A stretch of 64,000 nucleotides of DNA from Prorocentrum cordatum. Taxonomy: Eukaryota; Sar; Dinophyceae; Prorocentrales; Prorocentraceae. This document shows positions 32,656 to 44,030 of this stretch, piece by piece. The translations under genes and the position numbers were made by a program. Location of the stretch: assembly GCA_963575745.1 (NCBI GenBank), contig CAUYUJ010010446.1, positions 904,589-968,588 of the forward strand, given 5' to 3'. Each line of letters opens with the position of its first letter. The stretch's first letter is position 1. The notes beneath the pieces are model-generated. The model saw only the letters and a list, made by a program, of their open reading frames with translations, made no database searches and was not told the origin of the DNA.

Positions 32656-33583
32656 CGACAACGACGGCCACCAGCACGAGACTCCAAAGGGCAAGACCGA
32701 CGAGAAGCGCGGGGACGTGGTCACGATCATCGAGAGCGACTCCGACGAGGGAGCCCTGGTGGTGGACGACGACGACATCGCGGAAGGAGATGAGGAGAAC
32801 TTCGAGTGTGGCCTGTGTGAGGATGAGCTTCAGCAGCCCAAGTACGACGATGAGGGCGGCTTCGGTGACGAGCACGAATGCGAGCTGACTGCTGACGAGG
32901 ATGACGAGGACCGTCAGGCCATTGACGGTCTATGCGAGGCGTACTCGGCAGTGCAGGATGAGATGGACGAAATGGTCGAGGCGTACCGCAGGCTGACGAC
33001 GGACACCGTCGAAGAGGAGACCTGCCCAGAAGCTCTGATCGCGTCCGCGCACGAGCCTGGCTCCGGCGTTGTTGATACAGGGTGCGGCAAGGGCGTCATC
33101 GGAGAGAAGTCGCTCGAGGACCACAAGGGGGAGATGAAGAAGGCAGGCCTCTCGATGAAGATCCTCAAGCAGGAGAAGGCGACGATCTTCCGGTTCGGCA
33201 ACCAGGAGACGCTCGAGTCGGTCTACACGGCAGAGGTGCAGTGCCGCGTGGGCGGCAGAACCCTCATCCTGCGCCTGTGTGTCGTTCCGGGTCAGACCCC
33301 GTTGCTGGTGAGTAAGCCCATGCTCAAGGCGCTGGGGGCGCAGCTGGACATGGAGCGCGACGAAGTCCGCTTCACAAGGATCAATGTTACCGTGCCGCTC
33401 CGGGTCGCCGCCAGCGGTCACTACCAGCTGAACCTGTGCGAGATGAAGAACGAGAGTGGCAGGAAGATCCAGACGGCCGAGGTCGACGTGCTGGTGGCCG
33501 AGAGACATGACGACGGTTGGACGGCGGTAGAGCAGAAGGAGCTGGAGGAGATCGACGCCGTGGCGTCGTCGGGTTTTCGCTAA
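32650..33583 (+). CDS. Copia protease region
   Basis: Starts, after a frame change, with a very acidic linker (ESDSDEGALVVDDDDIAEGD) and reaches GSGVVDTGCGKGVIGE, the DTG active site of a retropepsin-like aspartic protease (about 33062-33100). LILRLCVVPGQTPLLVSKPM is the expected flap and hydrophobic region downstream, and ALGAQLDMERDEV closes the domain. It would cut the polyprotein. The acidic stretch between knuckle and protease is about 130 residues, longer than in most Copia elements. It ends in an indel near 33583. Confidence 0.8.
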
Positions 33584-33599
33584 GGCCGAGCCGGAGCCC

Positions 33600-34380
33600 T
33601 GGGGCTGACAGTGACTGGGACGACACCAACGTGCTGTGGTCGGAGGGCGTTACCGACATCATGAGCCGGCGGGCCAAGCGGATGCTGGCCAAGGGCGTGC
33701 TGGAGGCGCAGGTCCTGCTGGGTCGCCAGCCGAAGTGCCTGGAGATCTTCTTAGAGCCGCGCGTGACGCCCGTCCTGGAGTCCTTGGGATTCCAGAACCT
33801 CGGCGCGTTCGACCTTAAGAACGGCTGGGATGCGAGGTGCTCGGCGGATCGACACAAGATCTTACACATGATCGACGTTGAGGAGCCCGAGTCCGTGGGC
33901 ATGAATCCTCCGTGTGGCCCCCCTCTCAATCTTACAGAACCTGACCGTGGAGCAAGTGCGGAGAGATCCAGAGAAGTTTCGGCGTGCTGTCAGAGAGGCG
34001 GTCGGCTACCTGAGGTTCTGCGTGGTGATCGCTCGGATGCAGCACAGGAGTGGCCGTTACTTTGCGCTCGAGGCCCCTCCAACGGCAAAGTCCTGGGACT
34101 GTGCATCGGTCTTAGGGCTTTGCAAGCTGTCGGGTGTACATCGCGTCTCGGTCAGCGGGTGCCAGGTGGGTCTGAAGGACCCGGTGACGAAGAAGCCGAT
34201 GTCCAAGGAGTGGTGCTTCGCTACCAACGTGGACATGCTCAAGTGGACGCTGAAGGAGCTGCGGTGTCCTCGTGATCATGAACAGAAGTGGTGCTGGGAC
34301 AGCTCGGGAGGCACCAAGAGGAGTACTTTCTCGGAGAAGTGCACGACGGACCTGTGCAAGAAGATAGCCGGAGCCGTGGT
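33600..34380 (+). pseudogene. Methyltransferase-like domain inside pol
   Basis: Two frames join near 33920. Signals: KCLEIFLEPRVTPVLES (position of SAM-binding motif I, with the usual glycines lost), NGWDARCSADRHKI, VGMNPPCGPP (PPC motif as in motif IV of DNA methyltransferases), LQNLTVEQVRRDPEKFRRA, then YFALEAPPTAKSWD (position of the E-N/H-P motif VI) and GCQVGLKDPVTKKPM. This block lies between protease and integrase. Capture of cytosine methyltransferases by dinoflagellate retrotransposons has been reported in the literature (from memory, not checked here). In this copy motif I looks degraded and the frame is broken, so activity is unlikely. It could also be a SAM-fold domain with another substrate. 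Confidence 0.6.
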
Positions 34381-34439
34381 GAGTCTGCTGGAGCTGGATC
34401 ACGCCTCCATGACAGCGGATGTCCTGACGACGTCCGACA

Positions 34440-35330
34440 ACGACGAGGTCATCAAGCGTCGCAAGCTGTCGCTCGAGGCGTCCCTCCGGAGGCTGCACGC
34501 CAACAAGGGGCATCCGAGCAACGAGGACATGGTGCGAATTCTGAAGCACGCCAAGGCCAATGAAATGGTTCTGGCATTGGCTCAATCATTTTCCTGCTCA
34601 ATGTGCGAGGGACGGCGGCTTCCCAAGGCCGTGCGGCCCGTGAAGATGCCGTCTAAGCTGGCGCCATTGAGGCTGGTCGAGCTGGACGTGAAGGAGTTAC
34701 CAGGCTGGAAGGCAGGAATGAAGGTGAAGGCCCTGAACATCGTGTGCCCCAGCAACGGTCTCCAACTAATGCTGCCCTTCCTTGTCCAGGAAACCGGCAA
34801 GGTCCTCAAGGAGCTGTTCGAGAGTGGATGGTGCCAGCCGTACGGGCCGCCTGCGTTCTTGAAGTGCGATGCGGGAAGGACAAATCTAGGCCAGGACATC
34901 GTCGATGCGCTCGAGAGGCAGGGGATGGAAGTTAGTGACGCGGCCAGGAGAAGCACACGAGCAGGTCGGCCATGCTGAGCGTCATGGAACGTGGTTCGAG
35001 GACATCTTGAATAAAGTGCTGGATCAGACCAATCCGAAGGACGAGAGCGAGTACTTGACATGCATGCGTGCGAGCGGTGGTGGTGGCCAAGAACTCCCTC
35101 CGTCGCGTCCATGGCTTCTCCCCGTATCAGATCGCCTTGGGGAGGAATCCGGAGGTCGCATCGGACCTGATGCAGGAGGGTCCGAACGTCGTGGTCAACA
35201 GCGCGATCCTGCACGATGAGCCGTTCGCTGAGATGGAGAAGTGCCGACAGGCTGCGAGGATTGCCGTCCTAGAGTACATGGACAATCGCGCAGCCAGGGT
35301 GGCTGGACAGTCGGCCACGTGTGATTCAGA
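34440..35330 (+). pseudogene. Copia integrase
   Basis: The zinc-binding HHCC part is RRLHANKGHPSN followed about 25 residues later by CSMC (34485-34605). The DDE core follows: VELDVKELPGW (first Asp), FLKCDAGRTNLG (second Asp, about 34865), and after a frame shift near 34970 HAERHGTWFEDIL (Glu). After a further shift near 35075 come SLRRVHGFSPYQIALGRNP and ILHDEPFAEME, typical of the C-terminal part. All three catalytic acids are present despite the frame breaks. It would insert the cDNA. The next frame (35321 on) starts with FKPGDRVAGWRRG and FWVAMQGVVIKASPEQLR, the linker between integrase and RT. Confidence 0.8.
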
Positions 35331-36934
35331 CGTTCAAGCCGGGCGACCGAGTTGCTGGGTGGCGCCGTGGTCGGGGCATTCCCGGCAAGAAAGCGCATGC
35401 CCGCTGGTGGGGGTCCGCCGTCATCCTGGGCTCCGTGCGCGGCAACTTCTGGGTCGCGATGCAGGGCGTGGTGATCAAGGCGTCGCCAGAGCAGCTCCGT
35501 CACGCCACCGAGGAGCAGAAGCTGGCCGCCGAGGTCGTCCAGCCTGAGCTCCGAGCCCTGGCGAAGGAGTTCATGGACGGCCAGGGACCGCAGTGTGGTT
35601 TCATTGACATCACAGCGGACGAGCGGCCCCCCGGCGCGGCGCTGGCAGAGGCGGCTTCAGGCCCGGCTGCCGAAGTGACCGCGGCAGCGGATCCTCCCGC
35701 TGAAGCTGAGGCGGAGGAACTGCCGGAGCATCCCGGTCCTGGCGACGATGATGGAGGTGCTGGAGCAGTACCCCAGTTCGAGACCCCGGCCGAACCGCCG
35801 CCTACCGAGAGGACGGCCGAACCAACGGTGTACCGCCGCCTTGTAGGCAAGAGGACGGTCAACCCAGCGGAGGTGAGATATCCCAAGGCACCCAGGGTCG
35901 AGGTCGAGGAGCCGTCGCCAACTCCTCCGACAAAGGTGCCCAGGCTGTCCGAGGACATCAGCAGCGTGCTGCTGGCGAGCGTGGTGACGGACGCCGTGGA
36001 AGATGAGGAGGGGCTGCGCGTGCTGTATGTGAACACGGAGGAGGATGAGGAGATGGAGGATGCGATGCTGGCCGGTGGCAGGCTCGAGCTCAACCGGAAG
36101 GACCTAAAGTGGACGAGCAAGGAGGGTCTCGCGAAGACAGACGTCGGCATCGGCAAAGAGGTGGAGAACCTGTTCAACAAGAAGAAGGCGTTGTCTCCAG
36201 TGTCCCGGGTCGAGTCGGATGAGATCCGAGGGACGTGCCCGGAGCGCATCGTCGGCAGCCAAATGATCCTCACCAGAAAGATTGACGACACAGTGACGGA
36301 GATGGTCCAGGCGCGCCTGTGCAGTCAGGGCTACATGGACCCCGACCTGATGCAGCTCGTGCGTGAGAACAGGACCTCCTCCCCGACCCTATCGCAGAAT
36401 GGGAAAGTCGTGGCCTACGAGCTGCTGGCCTCACATGGCTTCCAGGTTCAGATCGGTGATGTCGAGGGGGCCTTTCTTGAGGCGGATCTCATCAAGCGGA
36501 AGGGCGGCGACTTGTACCTGAAGCAGCCGCGTGGAGGTCTTCCAGGTATGCACCCCGACCAGCTGCTGAAGGTGATCAGACCGATCTACGGCTTCAACGA
36601 CGCCCCAGCTCAGTGGTGGGGTAAATTCAGAGACACCGTCCTGGACTGGAAGCCGAGTGACGGGTGTGAGGGCAGGCGCCAGTCAAAGCTCGACCCGTGC
36701 CTGTTTTTCTTGTTCAAGGGCCGGCGCTTGCAGGGACTGATATCGACGCACGTCGATGACATCTTGACCGGTGGGAAAGGAAAACAATACGCCGCCTTCA
36801 TCGGTTTTCTTCGAGCGAGGTTCCCATTCCCCAAGTGGAAGATCAATGAGGGAAAATTCTGCGGGTCGACGGTCTTATCTTGTCCAAAACCCTGTGACTA
36901 TCGAGATAGCCGTCTCACAAAAGGAGTCTGCTGA
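35321..36934 (+). CDS. Copia linker and reverse transcriptase
   Basis: The first 230 residues are a proline and acid-rich linker. RT proper begins near 36110. Motifs: QARLCSQGYMDPDL, VQIGDVEGAFLEADL (motif A aspartate), KVIRPIYGFNDAPAQWW (the usual YGL-(K/N)-xAP), KLDPCLFF and ISTHVDDILTGG (motif C DD). This is the RVT_2 type of Copia. The longest uninterrupted frame in the element, it reads to 36934 only because the frame changes near 36885. The conserved sequence continues in another frame into RNase H. Catalytic aspartates look intact. Confidence 0.88.
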   Translation: MIQTFKPGDRVAGWRRGRGIPGKKAHARWWGSAVILGSVRGNFWVAMQGVVIKASPEQLRHATEEQKLAAEVVQPELRALAKEFMDGQGPQCGFIDITADERPPGAALAEAASGPAAEVTAAADPPAEAEAEELPEHPGPGDDDGGAGAVPQFETPAEPPPTERTAEPTVYRRLVGKRTVNPAEVRYPKAPRVEVEEPSPTPPTKVPRLSEDISSVLLASVVTDAVEDEEGLRVLYVNTEEDEEMEDAMLAGGRLELNRKDLKWTSKEGLAKTDVGIGKEVENLFNKKKALSPVSRVESDEIRGTCPERIVGSQMILTRKIDDTVTEMVQARLCSQGYMDPDLMQLVRENRTSSPTLSQNGKVVAYELLASHGFQVQIGDVEGAFLEADLIKRKGGDLYLKQPRGGLPGMHPDQLLKVIRPIYGFNDAPAQWWGKFRDTVLDWKPSDGCEGRRQSKLDPCLFFLFKGRRLQGLISTHVDDILTGGKGKQYAAFIGFLRARFPFPKWKINEGKFCGSTVLSCPKPCDYRDSRLTKGVC

Positions 36935-37830
36935 GTCCATGAAGCCTGCTGGAGTTAGGCCCCGAGCTCCCCCCGAGACCCGGCTACCGATAAGGAGATC
37001 GCGAACTTCCGGGCGATGCTGGGCAGCGGCAACTGGCTAGCTCGGGAGTCCAGGCCTGATCTAGCAGTCCAGGTCTCAACGAGTCACCAGTGCATGCCGA
37101 AGCCGACGGTGGGGGAGGTGAGACATAGGAACACGATCGTGCGTAGGGCCAAGCAGTTTTCGAACTTATCCTGGAAGATCAAGCCGATTCCGATCGATCG
37201 ACTTCGAGTTATCACGCACGCCGACGCGTCGAACCAGAACGCCTCGAAACCCGGGACCCAGGCGGATACGTCATCGCCGCTACGGACGCGAACATGATCC
37301 GAAACGAGCTGAGCCCCTGGAGCCCTCCGGTCTGGAAAAGCTACCGCCTCAGACGTGTCACATCCTCGACTCTTGCAGCCGAGACCCAGGCCCAGATGGA
37401 TGGCCTAGGACACCTCCAGTGGATTTCGTGCTTACTCCTCGAGGCCAGTGCCGGGGAGTTTTGTCTACGTCGTCGGTCTGAGTATCTTCCACGTCTGACC
37501 CCCATCGCCGTCACGTATTGCAAGTCGCTGTATGATCACATCATCGGCTGTGGGAGTGCAGGGTCATGCTCGGACAAACGGGTGGCGGTCGATCTGGTCA
37601 CTACCAAGGAGAGCGTGAAGCGGCTAGGAGTAAGTTATCGATGGGTACCGTCAGCCTTACAGCTTGCAGACATATTGACTAAAGACATAGCCAAGCCAGC
37701 CGACATGCTAAGAGCTACCATGACGAGCGGAAAATATCAATTAGCCGATGAGCCAGCAGTAATGGCAGCAGCAGCCCAAGAGCGTGTCCGACGTCAACTC
37801 CTTTCGGCTCGTAGCAAGAAGGAGCGGACC
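36890..37830 (+). pseudogene. Copia RNase H
   Basis: Continuation of RT over three frames: SRPDLAVQVSTSHQ, then IDRLRVITHADAS (first RNase H aspartate), SSTLAAETQAQMDGL (Glu), SLYDHIIGCGS with DKRVAVDL (third acidic site), and GVSYRWVPSALQLADILTK (the usual W-(V/I)-x(S/T)-x2-(Q/N)-xAD-x-LTK end). Frame breaks lie near 36960-37000 and 37255-37290. It would remove the RNA template. The frame after LTK runs on into sequence that overlaps the start of the next ORF. Confidence 0.8.
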
Positions 37831-37861
37831 GGCCGCAAGCCTATCCCGTCTGCTCCCGGCC

Positions 37862-38525
37862 ATGGTCAAGTTCGAGAGCCGACTGAGCGAGGACGAGGTC
37901 AGAAGCCAGTTCGAGAGCATCCAGGCGGAGCCGATCCGCCACTCAGGGACGACGTGCAAGGTCGTGACCAACATGAACATCCTGGGCGATCCCGAGACCA
38001 AGCAGCTGCGCAACAGGGTGACACTTACCTGGAGCAAGGGGACTGGGAACATCGCCATCAGGACGGCGGCGATCATCGAGGATGCGGCCCTGATGCACAT
38101 GCAGACCCTGGACAGCGTGTACCGAAACCTGCTGGACGGCAAGGAGCTGGAAACGATGGAGGGCATGGAGAACGTGATCAAGGGCCTGCGTGTGCCGGCC
38201 GAGCACTCGTACAGCGGCGTGCCGGACCAGTCGGACACGGACACGTGGAGCGTCATCTCGACCAAGATGCCGAGCGACGTGGAGTTCAAGCAGGCCATCG
38301 AGAACCTATGCGAGTGGGGAAATCAGGAGCTGGCGGACTTCGAGGAACAGCGCGTGAGGTTCATCAAGATGATGATTCGTGAGTTCAAGGCTCCCCGGGA
38401 CTTTTTGCTTCCGCCGGTCGGAGGACGAGGAGGTAGAGCCGCCGCCGCAGCCGGCCGCGGAGTCCTCCTCCGGGCCGCCAGCCGGCAGGAAGAGCCGGGC
38501 GGCCCCGTCCAAATCTGTAGCGTGA
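37862..38525 (+). CDS. Extra ORF between RNase H and the right LTR, function unknown
   Basis: Begins MVKFESRLSEDEV, shortly after the end of RNase H and in a different frame. About 180 residues are uninterrupted, with good codon bias (third positions mostly G or C). Segments: CKVVTNMNILGDPETK, RNVTL-like strand, AAIIEDAALMHMQTLDSVY, LLDGKELETMEGMENVI, FKQAIENLCEWGNQEL and EEQRVRFIKMMIREF. At a T-run near 38402 the frame shifts once, after which a polar tail with SEDEEVEPPPQPAAESSSG ends at a stop at 38525. No transmembrane segment or signal peptide is present, so it is not an envelope-type protein. Mixed helix content. I recognise no family. An earlier in-frame ATG exists at 37784. Confidence 0.65.
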
Positions 38526-38606
38526 GGGCGGAGAGTTCCTCGAGTTCAGGCGGCCATCCGGGGAGCATTGCAGCCTCAATGACGTACGATTTTTGTTTTT
38601 AGTCAG

Positions 38607-38762
38607 TGCTGATCTCAGGGCCAGTCGGGCCCAGTGCGTGTTAGTGCATGTGTATACGTATCGCATGCATGTTGTATGTGCGTGTTGATGCTGCAGCATT
38701 TTGGCTCGCCACAGGAGTGGAAAAGAGGGTGTGGGCACACCCTCCTCGAAGCCCAATCTGCA
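38607..38762 (+). repeat. Right LTR (156 bp)
   Basis: Starts tgctgatctcagggcc and ends cccaatctgca; followed directly by the target duplication ggagg. Confidence 0.95.
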
Positions 38763-38767
38763 GGAGG

Positions 38768-39070
38768 TATCGTGCACACCCATGGGGGCTCACGGAGGGG
38801 CGCAGTGCACCCAGCACCTGCCCTCGCCCTCTTCATGATTATGTTCTTGCATCTCCCCCCTCTCCTGATCCTTTTTCTCCCCCTCCCCTTCCTCCTCCTG
38901 CCGCCGTTCCTACTACTCATGATATTGCGACTACACGACATCATCTTATGACTGCAAATAAACATGCTAGCACTAAGTATGTTGGCGCTGCTGCTGAATA
39001 TAATAATCACACCAATAGCACGACCTCCGTTGCGACAACGACTACTACGACTATGACTGAGACGACGACG
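38768..39070. other. Short spacer, no gene recognised
   Basis: Pyrimidine-rich DNA (cctcctcc patches) passing into the triplet array. No motif seen. Confidence 0.4.
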
Positions 39071-40037
<967 letters not shown>

Positions 40038-41200
40038 ACTCCTATCCTTATTCCTTGTTAGAATATACTCCTACTCCCCCCTCAGGCCGGCCGATAGGGG
40101 CCGCATCCGGGTGGTCCCATCCTAACCTCTTAAAAAACAATACAAAATCAACATTTTTCTTATTATTTCCTCTCGACATGAACGTCTTGTCGTCCACGGC
40201 GATAATCCATTGCAAAAAACACCACAAAGAGCACACTCGCGCGTTCATGTCAGAATCCTACCGAACACCGTGTGTTTGCAAGCATTTCAACATAAAAACA
40301 TCAAAAACCCAAAGCTTGTTTTCACAAAAATTCTACAATTTTCCTGCCCGGCTCTCTTGCTGAAATCATAAGAAAACCATAGGAATCTTAAGAATTCGGT
40401 CAAATCCAGCGATTTCACGTCATCGCGCGGTGCACTCGCGATGCTCTGTCATGCACCCAGGCCGCGAATCCTGTGCAAAAAATACCACGCGGGCGACATG
40501 CGCGCGCGTCGCCGCGAGCGCATGCTCAAATCCTTCTAGAGTCGTCGCCGTCATTGGCACCGTCGCATGGACGTCCTGTCGTCCACGTCGCAAAATGCAT
40601 AGCAAGAGTGGGACGCGGCGCACACCCCGCGCCCGCCCATCCAATCCGTCCCATTCGAATCTGCAAAAGACAATACACAGTTTTCGTTTTTCTTGTCAAC
40701 ATGGTCGTGCTGTCGTCACGTCGCAAAATGCGTGGCAGGAGTGGGACGCGGTGCACACCCCGCGCGAAGGGGTGACATGTCGCTCTCGCCTCGGCGCCGC
40801 GCACCAACGTTTTTCCTCTCAGCATGGACGTCCTGTCGTCCACGTCGCAAAATGCTTGGCAGGAATGGGATGCGGCGCACACCCCGCGCCCGCCCATCCA
40901 AACCCCCCCTTTATAAAAAAACAGTACAAGTTGGGGCCTTCAGGCTTCCTGCGGTGTACCGGGCCATTCTCGACTCGTCTGGCAATGCGTGCGCGGCATT
41001 CAACACGCGCTCGCCAGTTCCCGTCGGCAACCGCCATCGCGGCCGCATCAGCTGTACCAAACCGGCTGGCCGGTGTGACTTCGGCCCCCAGTTGTGCCAG
41101 CTTTGCTTCTTATGTTGTGGGAGGGCGGGCGGGACTGGGCATGCCATGCTTGACTCGCTCGAGCTGGCTAGCTTGACTCCTACTCCTACTCCTACTCCGA
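40038..41200 (+). repeat. 1.16-kb tandem unit, copy 1
   Basis: Starts at 'atccttattccttgttagaa' after the triplet array and ends in tactcctactcc. Period to copy 2 is 1156 bp (gaatatactcc at 40061 and 41217). Within each unit a shorter block, 'tgtcgtccacgtcgcaaaat' then 'ggcgcacaccccgcgcccgc', occurs about three times (near 40570, 40702, 40823). A divergent fourth, 'tgtcgtccacggcgataatc', lies near 40187. No convincing gene. Confidence 0.92.
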
Positions 41201-42363
41201 TCCTTATTCCTTATTAGAATATACTCCTACTCCCCCCTCAGGCCGGCAGATAGGGGCCGCATCCGGGTGGTCCCATCCTAACCTGTAAAAAACAATACAA
41301 AATCAACATTTTTCTTATTTTTTCCTCTCGACATGGACGTCCTGTCGTCCACGGCGATAATCCATTGCAAAAAACACCACAAAGAGCACACGCGCGCGTT
41401 CATGTCAGAATCCTACCGAACACCGTGTGTTTGCAAGCATTTCAACATAAAAACATCAAAAACCCAATGCTTTTTCACAAAAATTGTACAAATTTCCCGC
41501 CCGGGCTCTCTTGCTGAAATCATAGGAAAACCATAGGAATCTTAAGAATTCGGTCAAATCCAGCGATTTCACGTCATCGCGCGGTGCACTCGCGATGCTC
41601 TGTCATGCACCCAGGCCGCGAATCCTGTGCAAAAAATACCACGCGGGCGACATGCGCGCGCGTCGCCGCGAGCGCATGCTCAAATCCTTCTAGAGTCGTC
41701 GCCGTCATTGGCACCGTCGCATGGACGTCCTGTCGTCCACGTCGCAAAATGCATGGCAAGAGTGGGACGCGGCGCACACCCCGCGCCCGCCCATCCAATC
41801 CGTCCCATTCTAATCTGCAAAAGACAATACACAGTTTTTGTTTTCTTGTCAACATGGTCGTGCTGTCGTCACGTCGCAAAATGCGTGGCAGGAATGGGAC
41901 GCGGTGCACACCCCGCGCGAAGGGGTGACATGTCGCTCTCGCCTCGGCGCCGCGCACCAACGTTTTTCCTCTCAGCATGGACGTCCTGTCGTCCACGTCG
42001 CAAAATGCTTGGCAGGAATGGGATGCGGCGCACACCCCGCGCCCGCCCATCCAAACCCCCCCGTTATAAAAAAACAATACAAGTTGGGGCCTTCAGGCTT
42101 CCTGCGGTGTACCGGGCCATTCTCGACTCGTCTGGCAATGCGTGCGCGGCATTCAACACGCGCTCGCCAGTTCCCGTCGGCAACCGCCATCGCGGCCGCA
42201 TCAGCTGTACCAAACCGGCTGGCCGGTGTGACTTCGGCCCCCAGTTGTGCCAGCTTTGCTTCTTATGTTGTGGGAGGGCGGGTGGGACTGGGCATGCCAT
42301 GCTTGACTCGCTCGAGCTGGCTAGCTTGACTCCTACTCCTACCTACTCCTACTCCTACTCCGA
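41201..42363 (+). repeat. 1.16-kb tandem unit, copy 2
   Basis: Nearly identical to copy 1, with scattered substitutions and small indels. Period to copy 3 is 1163 bp (42380). The junction again consists of tcctac repeats. Confidence 0.92.
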
Positions 42364-43495
42364 TCCTTATTCCTTATTAGAATATACTCCTACTCCCCCC
42401 TCAGGCCGGCAGATAGGGGCCGCATCCGGGTGGTCCCATCCTAACCTGTAAAAAACAATACAAAATCAACATGTTTCTTATTTTTTCCTCTCGACATGGA
42501 CGTCCTGTCGTCCACGGCGATAATCCATTGCAAAAAATACCACAAAGAGCACACGCGCGCGTTCATGTCAGAATCCTACCGAACACCGTGTGTTTGCAAG
42601 CATTTCAACATAAAAACATCAAAAACCCAATGCTTTTTCACAAAAATTGTACAAATTTCCCGCCCGGGCTCTCTTGCTGAAATCATAGGAAAACCATAGG
42701 AATCTTAAGAATTCGGTCAAATCCAGCGATTTCACGTCATCGCGCGGTGCACTCGCGATGCTCTGTCATGCACCCAGGCCGCGAATCCTGTGCAAAAAAT
42801 ACCACGCGGGCGACATGCGCGCGCGTCGCCGCGAGCGCATGCTCAAATCCTTCTAGAGTCGTCGCCGTCATTGGCACCGTCGCATGGACGTCCTGTCGTC
42901 CACGTCGCAAAATGCATAGCAGGAATGGGACGCGGCGCACACCCCGCGCCCGCCCATCCAATCCGTCCCATTCTAATCTGCAAAAGACAATACACAGTTT
43001 TTTGTTTTTCTTGTCAACATGGTCGTGCTGTCGTCACGTCGCAAAATGCGTGGCAGGAATGGGACGCGGCGCACACCCCGCGCGAAGGGGTGACATGTCG
43101 CTCTCGCCTCGGCGCCGCGCACCAACGTTTTTCCTCTCAGCATGGACGTCCTGTCGTCCACGTCGCAAAATGCTTGGCAGGGATGGGATGCGGCGCACAC
43201 CCCGCGCCCGCCCATCCAAACCCCCCCGTTATAAAAAAAACAATACAAGTTGGGGCCTTCTGGCTTCCTGCGGTGTACCGGGCCATTCTCGACTCGTCTG
43301 GCAATGCGTGCGCGGCATTCAACACGCGCTCGCCAGTTCCCGTCGGCAACCGCCATCGCGGCGCATCAGCTGTACCAAACCGGCTGGCCGGTGTGACTTC
43401 GGCCCCCAGTTGTGCCAGCTTTGCTTCTTATGTTGTGGGAGGGCGGGTGGGACTGGGCATGCCATGCTTGACTCGCTCGAGCTGGCTAGCTTGAC
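42364..43495 (+). repeat. 1.16-kb tandem unit, copy 3
   Basis: Nearly identical to copies 1 and 2. Its 3' end passes through tcctac repeats straight into the second (CTA)n array. Confidence 0.92.
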
Positions 43496-43962
<467 letters not shown>

Positions 43963-43965
<3 letters not shown>

Positions 43966-43987
43966 GCTGCTGCTGCTGCTGCTGCTG

Positions 43988-44020
<33 letters not shown>

Positions 44021-44030
44021 CTGCTGTCTT
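43963..44030 (+). repeat. (CTG)n microsatellite
   Basis: ctg triplets with two 'gatgctg' or 'ttctg' variants, directly following the cta array. Confidence 0.9.

Larger units (their letters stand above)
31529..38762 (+). mobile_element. Complete Ty1/Copia-type LTR retrotransposon
   Basis: 7234 bp bounded by two 156-bp direct LTRs, both TG...CA, and flanked by a perfect 5-bp target duplication ggagg (31524-31528 and 38763-38767). Order inside: gag with a CCHC knuckle, aspartic protease, methyltransferase-like domain, integrase, reverse transcriptase, RNase H, then an extra ORF. Integrase before RT makes it Copia-type. The LTRs differ at 8 of 156 positions, and the pol region has at least six frame breaks, so this copy is old and inactive. 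I found no clear primer-binding site after the left LTR and no purine tract before the right LTR. The DNA before the right LTR is T-rich. Confidence 0.95.
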
